Source of the DNA: Coriobacteriales bacterium
GTDB taxonomy: Bacteria; Actinomycetota; Coriobacteriia; Coriobacteriales; UBA8131
Assembly (NCBI GenBank): GCA_031282085.1
Contig: JAITEK010000003.1
Span: 1 to 5,226 of the forward strand
Direction: 5' to 3'
DNA: 5,226 nucleotides
The notes under the pieces are model-generated. The model was not told the DNA's origin. It did not search any database and saw nothing but the letters and a program-made list of their open reading frames with translations. This document shows, one piece after another, positions 1-4,524 of the stretch. Every line of letters begins with the position of its first letter. Within the stretch, counting starts at the first letter, position 1. A program made the position numbers and the translations under genes.

Positions 1-53
1 GGCTCGGCGGGGTCGTACATCGTGAAGCTGATGCTCAGATCCTCAACCTGCAA
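1..53 (-). CDS. ABC importer ATP-binding protein, NikD/DppD type (5' end only)
   Basis: Only the first 17 or so codons are in the window; the gene continues past the left edge. Read on the minus strand from a TTG at 53, it gives LQVEDLSISFTMYDPAE. This matches the opening beta strand of peptide/nickel ABC ATPases, which typically begin with a L-x-V-x-[DN]-L-S-[IV]-S-F pattern; the SFTxYD version is common in the metal-associated subgroup as I remember it. Position also fits: it follows the binding protein and two permeases on the same strand, where the ATPase is expected. Walker A, signature and Walker B motifs would lie outside the window and cannot be checked. The start is uncertain. TTG 53 has no convincing Shine-Dalgarno, and the frame stays open upstream as a His-rich stretch without an ATG or GTG close by. 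A 369-base repeat-bearing spacer separates it from the permease, unusual for this operon type. Confidence 0.62.
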   Translation of the reverse strand, partial: MQVEDLSISFTMYDPAE

Positions 54-208
54 GAGGTGGTGCCCGCCGAGGTGACGAGAATCGCGCGCGTGAGCGTGAT
101 GATGGTGCGCCAGCTCGACTGAGTGGTCGATGCGCTCATGTGGCTGGGGGGGCGGGGACTGGAGTGGTTGTGTGCTACGTCCGTCTTTGTGCCCCAGTCT
201 TCCGTTAG

Positions 209-229
209 ATTCTGGGACGAGCCCAGAAT
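209..229. repeat. Palindromic hairpin element, copy 1 (GTCATTC...GAATCT family)
   Basis: A perfect 8-bp inverted repeat, ATTCTGGG / CCCAGAAT, surrounds a 5-base loop (ACGAG). On the minus strand, the sense strand of the operon, it is bounded by GTC before the left arm and CT after the right arm, giving GTCATTC...GAATCT. Such REP-like palindromes are widespread in bacterial spacers. In RNA it would fold into a stable stem, but no T-run follows, so it is not a canonical terminator. Confidence 0.75.
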
Positions 230-310
230 GACGGGACGGGGGGGTTGGGGTTTGGGGGGACTGGAGGGGTTGTGTGCTACGTCCGTCTTTGTGCCCCAGT
301 CCCCCGTTAG

Positions 311-331
311 ATTCTGGGACGAGCCCAGAAT
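311..331. repeat. Palindromic hairpin element, copy 2 (GTCATTC...GAATCT family)
   Basis: This hairpin is identical to the one 102 bases upstream (ATTCTGGG, 5-base loop, CCCAGAAT) and is carried by the second unit of the tandem repeat. The arms are perfectly conserved while some flanking bases changed, which would suit selection on, or homogenisation of, the palindrome. Confidence 0.75.
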
Positions 332-334
332 GAC

Positions 335-382
335 GGGACGGGGGGGTTGGGGGTTGGGGGGGTTGGGGTTTGGGGGGGTTGG
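335..382 (+). other. G-run tract, possible G-quadruplex
   Basis: The plus strand carries successive runs of three to seven G separated by one to three bases, mostly TT or TTT. A shorter version occurs at 235-259. This satisfies the simple pattern of four or more G3+ runs with short loops. For the minus-strand operon the G-rich strand is the template, so the mRNA would be C-rich and any quadruplex would form in DNA. Whether it folds in the cell is unknown. Confidence 0.5.
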
Positions 383-422
383 CGCCCGGGTTTATCGACA
401 GCATCGTCATCATCAACATTTC

Positions 423-1388
423 CTATTCTTGGGAACGGTAGGGGTCGATGAGGCGGCGGAGGTTGGAGCCGGCGCGGTCGAACAGCAGCACGGTGGCGAT
501 GAGCGCGATGCCGGGGAACAGCGCGAGCCACCAGTAGCCAGCGCTGAGGTAGGTCATGGATTCGCTGAGGATGATGCCGATGGCGGGTTGCTCGGGCGGC
601 AGGCCGAAGCCGAGGAAGGTGATGGCGGCTTCGTGCAGGATGGCATGAGGGAAGAGCAGCACCAGCCCTACGAGGAACTGAGGGAATACGTGCGGGAATA
701 CGTGGTCGCGCACAATGCGCAGGGGGCTTGCGCCAAAGCGGCGGGCTTGGGCGATGAAGACCGACTCGCGGCATTGGAGGATCTCGGCGCGGATGACGCG
801 CGCCAGGTTGGGCCAGTGCGTGAGCGCCACGCCGATGGCGACCCCCCAGAAACCTTTGCCGATGGCGAAGGAGATGAGGATGAGCAGCACGATGTGGGGG
901 ATGCCGAGCATGAGGTCGATGAGCCAGGTGATGACGGCGTCGGCGCGGCGGCCGCCGAGGGCGGCGATAGTGCCGAGGATGAGCGCGAGTGCCGCCGAGG
1001 CGCCCGCGGCGAGCAGGCCGACGAACACGCTGGTAGCGAGCCCGGCGAGCGTGCGGGCGAACATGTCGCGGCCCATCCAGTCGGTGCCGAAGGGGTGACT
1101 GAGGCTGGGCGGGAGGTTCTTGGCGGTGAAGTCGGTGGCGAGGGCGGCGGGGGCCGTAGTGGGGGCTGCCGCAAACGGATTGGAGGTCGCGAGCAGGCGT
1201 CCCACGGCCACCACGGCAACAAGCAGCAGCACGGCGATGATGAAAGTCGCCAGGGTGCGGCGGCGGTTGCCGCTGCCGCGGTGAGCGACGCGGGGGAGGT
1301 GGAGGGTGGGCACGGGTGGCAGGGTCGGGGCAAAGGCGGGACAGTTGCCCCGTCCCCCTGTTCCACGTGTCTCTCTCACGTTACTCAT
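423..1388 (-). CDS. ABC importer permease, NikC/DppC type
   Basis: This is the second inner-membrane subunit of a peptide/nickel ABC importer (BPD_transp_1 fold), about 321 residues, near the family's usual 280-300 plus an added tail. A basic, proline-rich cytoplasmic tail (1-44) precedes TM1 (about 46-63). The family hallmark HPFGTDWMGRDMFAR spans 98-112. Further hydrophobic segments lie near 117-144 and 152-177, and the EAA loop that docks on the ATPase is around 211-232 (FIAQARRFGASPLRI). The protein ends in LRRLIDPYRSQE, as is usual. I prefer the ATG at 1388, which overlaps the upstream permease's stop by 8 bases (ATGAGTAA) and has AGGTG six bases ahead; a GTG at 1397 in the same frame lies within that Shine-Dalgarno. 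A later in-frame GTG at 1313 would remove most of the tail but lacks a ribosome site. Oddly, residues 9-17 are encoded by a copy of a repeat that also occurs beside the fic gene. Confidence 0.93.
   Translation of the reverse strand: MSNVRETRGTGGRGNCPAFAPTLPPVPTLHLPRVAHRGSGNRRRTLATFIIAVLLLVAVVAVGRLLATSNPFAAAPTTAPAALATDFTAKNLPPSLSHPFGTDWMGRDMFARTLAGLATSVFVGLLAAGASAALALILGTIAALGGRRADAVITWLIDLMLGIPHIVLLILISFAIGKGFWGVAIGVALTHWPNLARVIRAEILQCRESVFIAQARRFGASPLRIVRDHVFPHVFPQFLVGLVLLFPHAILHEAAITFLGFGLPPEQPAIGIILSESMTYLSAGYWWLALFPGIALIATVLLFDRAGSNLRRLIDPYRSQE
1338..1364 (-). repeat. Palindromic repeat copy inside the permease reading frame
   Basis: The plus strand reads GGGACAG, then the 13-base core TTGCCCCGTCCCC, then CTGTTCC. 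The arms pair over seven positions with one G-T wobble. The arm-core-arm layout and the CCGTCCCC core match the element copies at 4361-4524. The closest match is 4368-4391, which differs only by three extra G's over the shared stretch. It lies in frame, so permease residues G9-P17 (GTGGRGNCP) come from the repeat. Confidence 0.72.
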
Positions 1389-2406
1389 GCGCGGCACCTG
1401 CCGTTTTGCTCAAAAATCTGCCGCTCATGCCGCGCGGCGTTGGGCGGAGGCGGGGGTCGATGACGCGGTAGAGCAGGTTCGCTATGAGGTTGCCGCTAAA
1501 CACCGTCGCGGCGCTGATGAGCGTAATGCCCACGAGCAGCGCGGCGTCGCCGCCGAGCCCAGCGGTAACTGCGGCTTGTCCCAGCCCGGGGTAGGAGAAG
1601 ACCTGCTCAACAAGCACAGAGCCGCCGAATATCTCACTGATGGACGCAAATTGCAGCGTGAGCGCCGGCAACGCGAGGTTGCGTAGACCGTGACGCCAGA
1701 TGATGGAGGCGGTGCTCTCGCCACGTGTGCGGGCAAAGCGCACGTAATCGCTCTGGAGTACGTCGATGGTCTTCTCGCGCGTGTGCAGGGCGACGTTGGC
1801 CACGCCCACAACACTCAGGGTCAGCGCGGGCAGCACCAGATGGTGCAGCGACTGCGCGATGGTCACGTCGGCAGGCGACACGCCGATGGGCACGCTGAAG
1901 CCGAGCGGGAACAGCCCCAGCCAAACGGAGAACACGATGAGGAACACCAACGCCAGCCAGAAGGTAGGCACCGACGCGAGCAGGAAGCTGTAGCCTTTGA
2001 TGAAGCGGTCGAGCCAGCCGCCGCGACGCACGGCCGCCGCGATCCCCATCAACAGACCAAACACGCCGCTGAGCAGCCAGGCCGTTGCCATGAGCGCCGC
2101 CGAGTTGGCAAAGCGTGTGGCGATGACCTGCGTAACCGGCGCGTTGTAGCGAAGCGACATGCCCAGGTCGCCTTGCAGCGCACTTTGCGCCCAGTGGAGG
2201 TAGCGTTCCCATACGGGGGTGTTGACGCCCCAATACTCGGCCAGTTGTGCACGTTTTACCTCGCTCATGTTGAGGTAGGCCACCTGCCCCACGTTCATTT
2301 GCACCGGGTCGATGGGCGAGAGGCTGACGAGCACAAAGCTCACCATGCTTACGGCGACCATGAGCATGATGAGCTTAAAGAGTTGCCCGCCGATAAAACG
2401 CAGCAT
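1381..2406 (-). CDS. ABC importer permease, NikB/DppB type
   Basis: First inner-membrane subunit of the importer, 341 residues (the family is usually 305-340). TM1 is about 9-29 and is followed by the conserved SPIDPV (30-35), a periplasm-facing loop, and the GDLGMSLRYNAPV signature (79-91). Further membrane segments lie near 101-125, 138-162, 187-207 and the C-terminal quarter. The EAA loop that contacts the ATPase is about 220-240 (DYVRFARTRGESTASIIWRHG), and the tail has the usual VIDPRLRP. The ATG at 2406 has GAGG (minus strand, 2418-2415) eight bases upstream. A 141-base hairpin-rich spacer separates it from the binding-protein gene, while its 3' end overlaps the next permease by 8 bases. 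Nothing in the sequence fixes the substrate; nickel is inferred from the promoter palindrome and the binding protein. Confidence 0.95.
   Translation of the reverse strand: MLRFIGGQLFKLIMLMVAVSMVSFVLVSLSPIDPVQMNVGQVAYLNMSEVKRAQLAEYWGVNTPVWERYLHWAQSALQGDLGMSLRYNAPVTQVIATRFANSAALMATAWLLSGVFGLLMGIAAAVRRGGWLDRFIKGYSFLLASVPTFWLALVFLIVFSVWLGLFPLGFSVPIGVSPADVTIAQSLHHLVLPALTLSVVGVANVALHTREKTIDVLQSDYVRFARTRGESTASIIWRHGLRNLALPALTLQFASISEIFGGSVLVEQVFSYPGLGQAAVTAGLGGDAALLVGITLISAATVFSGNLIANLLYRVIDPRLRPTPRGMSGRFLSKTAGAAHE
1395..1399 (-). promoter_or_regulatory. Shine-Dalgarno deciding the NikC-type permease start
   Basis: On the minus strand AGGTG sits six bases before the ATG at 1388. It lies inside the end of the preceding permease gene, so translation of the two permeases is probably coupled. 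Its GTG is also the alternative in-frame start at 1397, less likely because it would need its own ribosome site upstream. Confidence 0.6.
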
Positions 2407-2467
2407 GGGTTATGCCTCACCGCGCCTTGGGGGGGAGTGTGTCGCGCTGCGCGCTCTTTGGGTGGAG

Positions 2468-2487
2468 TTGGCTACTGGGGTAGCCAA
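2468..2487. other. Hairpin in the spacer after the binding-protein gene
   Basis: A perfect 8-bp stem TTGGCTAC / GTAGCCAA closes a TGGG loop. It lies inside a wider inverted repeat (CGCGCTCT at 2450-2457 with AGAGCGCG at 2500-2507), so the whole spacer could fold into one branched structure. No T-tract follows on the minus strand. It is more likely an mRNA-stabilising or partial-attenuation structure than a full terminator. In binding-protein operons such spacers often keep the binding protein more abundant than the permeases. Confidence 0.6.
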
Positions 2488-2489
2488 AG

Positions 2490-2533
2490 ATTCCCGGGCA
2501 GAGCGCGGGAATGGCGGCAACGTACCCGGGAAT
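2490..2533. repeat. Palindromic element of the GTCATTC...GAATCT family, third copy
   Basis: The perfect 9-bp arms ATTCCCGGG (2490-2498) and CCCGGGAAT (2525-2533) enclose 26 bases. The minus strand reads GTCATTC at one end and GAATCT at the other, the same termini as the hairpins at 209-229 and 311-331. An alternative inner pairing, ATTCCCG with CGGGAAT at 2506-2512, is possible. It starts about 15 bases after the binding-protein stop codon. Confidence 0.68.
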
Positions 2534-2547
2534 GACAAGAAGGGGCG

Positions 2548-4230
2548 TCAAGCTCCTCGCCTCCAGCGCCATTGGTCGACGTTGTTGGCTACGGCCCAGC
2601 CGTGGCCGTGGGGGTGCAGCTTTTGCGCGGCCACCTCAAGGTTGGTGCGCTTAAAGTACAGGTGATCGATGTTGGCAAACCACACCCAGGTGGCCGCCCC
2701 CTGTGGTGCGACGCCGACCCTGCCGTCCCATTGGGCCTTCTTCCACAACTCAAAACTCCGTATGATCGTGGGTGCTGCCAGCGCCTCCTCGAGGTAACCG
2801 TCGATGATGCTGTCGGTGTACAGAGGGAAATTGCCGCTGCCTTTGGAATGGTAGAGGCTGTAGAGCTCCGCCGGCGAGTTGGAGCCCCAGCCCCACAGGA
2901 TGGGGTCGGTATAGGCGCGGGGGTATATCTCGTCCCAACCCAGGCCCACGGGCGTGATCCCGATGCCGGCCTCGCGCACCTGGTTGGCGAACTCGTTGGC
3001 GAGCGACTGACGCACGCTGTCGTTGGCGGGGTAGCACAGCTCAAAGGCCGCCCGAACGCCGTCCTTCTCCACAATGCCATCGGCGCCGGCAGCCCAGCCA
3101 CCGTCCTCAAGGATGCGCCGGGCCTCGTTTACGCTGGTTGCCACCTGCATGTCTGCCGACGACCACGGCATGCCGTCCGAGACGCTGAAGGCCACCGTGC
3201 CGTAGCCGTTGAGGACGTTTTGCACCAGCAGGTCACGGTCGACGGCGTAGTTGAGCGCGCGTCGGATGGCGATGTCGCTGGTCACAGCGTTTCCGGTGGG
3301 CGCCTGCTCGTCACCCTCGCCCGTGGTGCCGCCGGGTGGCAGCGTGGGCAGCGAGATGCCGCGGCTGTCCACCGACTTGCAGGCCAGTATCTCAAAACCC
3401 TCAATCGCCTGGCCGCTGTAGACAGCCGAGGTGGCCGCCATGTCCACCTGTCCGGAGCGCGCGGCGGCCAGCGCAGCGTCTTCCTCCATGAACACAACGA
3501 TGACGCGCTGCATTTCCGGCGCCCTGCCGTAATAGTCGGGATTAGCGGCGAAGATGACCTGTTGCCCCTTGTCCCACTGCTCAAGCACGTAGCGGCCGCT
3601 GCCGATGGGGTGCTCGCCGTAGTCGCTGCCGTGCGCGTGCTCAGGCACGATGCCGATGACCGCCAGTGTGTAGAGCAGCGCGTTGTAGGGGCGCTCCATG
3701 TGTATCTCAACCGTGGTGTCGCTGGGGGCCGTGACCTCGCGTATCATGCTGAGGTCGGCCTCGGCGCCCTCAGATGCCTTGATGCCGTTGAGCGTGTAGG
3801 CCACGTCTTTGGCGGTGAGCGGCTCGCCGTCGGTGAACTTTACGTCGTCGCGGATGGTGAGGGTCCACAGCAGGCCGTCCTCGGAGACTTCGTAGCCGGT
3901 CGCGAGGTCGTCCTCAAAATCCATGCCAACTGTTGTGGTGATGAGTGTGCTCTGGATGAGCGGCTCGTGACTGTGCTCGCTTGCCGCCCAGCCGAAGAAG
4001 GGGTCAAAGCCGGCCGCTGGCTCGTTGCCCGTGCCCATCGCGATGATGACCTGCGAATTGTCCTCGCCGCGCCCGTTGGACCCACCGACGCCGGCCGTGT
4101 CATCCTGCGCCTTCTGGCACGCGGCGACAAACGGCGCCATCGCCGCGCCCAAGGCCCCCACGCCCGCAACCTTTGCAAACGTCCTGCGCGACAGCGCGTC
4201 AAAGGCGTTCCCCTTACTGCTTTTCTTCAT
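2548..4230 (-). CDS. Tat-exported lipoprotein substrate-binding protein, SBP_bac_5 family (NikA/DppA-like, probable nickel)
   Basis: Extracytoplasmic ligand-binding subunit of the importer, 560 residues, in the usual range for family 5. The N-terminus carries a twin-arginine signal (SRRTFAK, R15-R16), a hydrophobic stretch (about 21-37) and a lipobox VAAC with C38 as the lipidated cysteine, so it is probably exported folded and anchored to the membrane. The family 5 signature region is at about 109-148 (ATGYEVSEDGLLWTLTIRD, then VKFTDGEPLTAKDVAYTL). A second conserved piece is IRRALNYAVDRDLLV. The C-terminus has a His cluster, HPHGHGW (539-545), followed by NNVDQWRW; I recall this ending from a metal-associated subgroup, and it could hold a metal. 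The ATG at 4230 has GGGAGG seven bases ahead. It is the first gene of the operon, directly behind the promoter and palindrome. Nickel is inferred; peptide or another metal chelate remains possible. Confidence 0.93.
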   Translation of the reverse strand: MKKSSKGNAFDALSRRTFAKVAGVGALGAAMAPFVAACQKAQDDTAGVGGSNGRGEDNSQVIIAMGTGNEPAAGFDPFFGWAASEHSHEPLIQSTLITTTVGMDFEDDLATGYEVSEDGLLWTLTIRDDVKFTDGEPLTAKDVAYTLNGIKASEGAEADLSMIREVTAPSDTTVEIHMERPYNALLYTLAVIGIVPEHAHGSDYGEHPIGSGRYVLEQWDKGQQVIFAANPDYYGRAPEMQRVIVVFMEEDAALAAARSGQVDMAATSAVYSGQAIEGFEILACKSVDSRGISLPTLPPGGTTGEGDEQAPTGNAVTSDIAIRRALNYAVDRDLLVQNVLNGYGTVAFSVSDGMPWSSADMQVATSVNEARRILEDGGWAAGADGIVEKDGVRAAFELCYPANDSVRQSLANEFANQVREAGIGITPVGLGWDEIYPRAYTDPILWGWGSNSPAELYSLYHSKGSGNFPLYTDSIIDGYLEEALAAPTIIRSFELWKKAQWDGRVGVAPQGAATWVWFANIDHLYFKRTNLEVAAQKLHPHGHGWAVANNVDQWRWRRGA

Positions 4231-4237
4231 AGGTAAT

Positions 4238-4243
4238 CCTCCC
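4238..4243 (-). promoter_or_regulatory. Shine-Dalgarno of the binding-protein gene
   Basis: The minus strand reads GGGAGG, seven bases before the ATG at 4230. This near-ideal site fixes the start and fits a highly translated first gene. Confidence 0.85.
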
Positions 4244-4254
4244 GTAGCCTTGCT

Positions 4255-4283
4255 AGTGTTACAACTTCTTCAATCGTAACACT
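4255..4283. promoter_or_regulatory. Perfect palindromic operator, NikR-like
   Basis: The half-sites AGTGTTAC (4255-4262) and GTAACACT (4276-4283) are exact reverse complements, 8 of 8, separated by 13 bases. The right half covers the -10 box of the operon promoter and the left half falls just after the expected transcription start, so a bound protein would block RNA polymerase. The pattern GTGTTAC-N13-GTAACAC agrees with the NikR operator class I recall from comparative work on Desulfovibrio-type genomes; it differs from the E. coli GTATGA-type site. NikR represses nickel uptake genes when nickel is plentiful. No nikR gene is in the window, so the regulator is inferred. Confidence 0.7.
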
Positions 4284-4301
4284 CTTTGAGAACCACGTCA
4301 A
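4273..4301 (-). promoter_or_regulatory. Sigma70-type promoter of the ABC importer operon
   Basis: On the minus strand, TTGACG (4301-4296) and TACGAT (4278-4273) are separated by exactly 17 bases. The -35 matches five of six consensus positions and the -10 four of six. The start of transcription should be near 4266, giving a leader of about 36 bases, too short for a riboswitch. The -10 lies inside the operator palindrome. Confidence 0.68.
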
Positions 4302-4360
4302 AGCCGTAAATCTTCTGGTGTGCTTTTCACCGCTTTCACAGTTACGGATCACAGGGGTGA

Positions 4361-4391
4361 GACAGAAGGGGGACGGGGGGGCAACTGTCCC
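4361..4391. repeat. Palindromic element copy D (divergent)
   Basis: The minus strand reads GGGACAG, then a core of TTG, seven C's and GTCCCC, then a degraded right arm containing CTGTC. GACAG (4361-4365) and CTGTC (4385-4389) can pair on the plus strand. The 4368-4391 part matches the copy inside the permease gene apart from three extra G's, linking the two sites about 3 kb apart. Confidence 0.6.
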
Positions 4392-4401
4392 ACAGGACTT
4401 G

Positions 4402-4430
4402 AGTAGACAGGGGACGGTTCCTTGTCTACT
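4402..4430 (-). repeat. Palindromic element copy A
   Basis: The minus strand reads AGTAGACA, a 13-base core AGGAACCGTCCCC, then TGTCTACT; the outer arms are a perfect 8-bp inverted repeat. It is the reverse complement of copy B, with one mismatch over 29 bases. It lies in the fic-importer spacer, upstream of the importer promoter. Confidence 0.85.
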
Positions 4431-4461
4431 GGACGTTGCTTTCTGTTCATAAGATTCTTTC

Positions 4462-4490
4462 AGTAGACACGGAACCGTCCCCTGTCTACT
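4462..4490 (+). repeat. Palindromic element copy B
   Basis: The plus strand reads AGTAGACA, core CGGAACCGTCCCC, TGTCTACT. It pairs with copy A across 31 bases, so the two can form either individual hairpins or one long 29-bp stem. It begins eight bases beyond the Fic stop codon in transcription order. No T-run follows either stem, so it does not look like a standard intrinsic terminator. Confidence 0.85.
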
Positions 4491-4524
4491 CCCCTGTCTA
4501 CTCAAGGAACCGTCCCCCTGTCCC
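4491..4524 (+). repeat. Palindromic element copy C, overlapping the fic 3' end
   Basis: This copy contains CCCCTGTCTACTCAA, the core GGAACCGTCCCC (4507-4518) and CTGTCCC. It directly abuts copy B and shares its arm sequence, so B and C look like tandem or partly duplicated units. Bases 4498-4524 are also the last eight codons and stop of the Fic gene on the minus strand. Confidence 0.78.

Larger units (their letters stand above)
156..359. repeat. Two-copy 102-bp tandem direct repeat
   Basis: Unit 1 is 156-257 and unit 2 is 258-359, an exact 102-base period. By eye they differ at only four positions (165/267, 200/302, 201/303, 251/353), about 96% identity, so the duplication is recent or kept homogeneous. 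Each unit contains a conserved segment reading TGTGCTACGTCCGTCTTTG, an 8-bp-stem hairpin, and a G-rich tail. It lies in the spacer between the second permease and the ATPase of the operon. No credible protein is encoded in it. Confidence 0.9.

Noticed and set aside
3..122. Plus-strand partial frame ending in a TGA, reading LGGVVHREADAQILNLQ at its start
   Set aside because: The opposite strand gives a recognisable ABC ATPase start in the expected operon position; the plus reading has no family resemblance.
156..359. CRISPR array
   Set aside because: Only two adjacent 102-base units with no unique spacers between short repeats and no cas genes in view.
123..1463. Long open frame on the plus strand opposite the NikC-type permease
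   Set aside because: It is antisense to a gene with clear family motifs, its product is low-complexity (Gly/Glu/Ala-rich), and its first part is just the translated tandem repeat.
2572..4236. Long open frame on the plus strand opposite the binding-protein gene
   Set aside because: It mirrors a well-supported gene in a GC-rich sequence where antisense frames often stay open; the product shows no recognisable domain or start site.
4231..4266. Metal or cobalamin riboswitch in the importer leader
   Set aside because: The predicted leader is only about 36 bases, with no conserved riboswitch sequence; the palindrome at the promoter is sufficient as a control site.
4402..4490. Intrinsic terminator for the fic gene
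   Set aside because: The stems are strong, but no T-run follows on the minus strand and the same unit occurs inside a coding region, so it is better explained as a repeat element.
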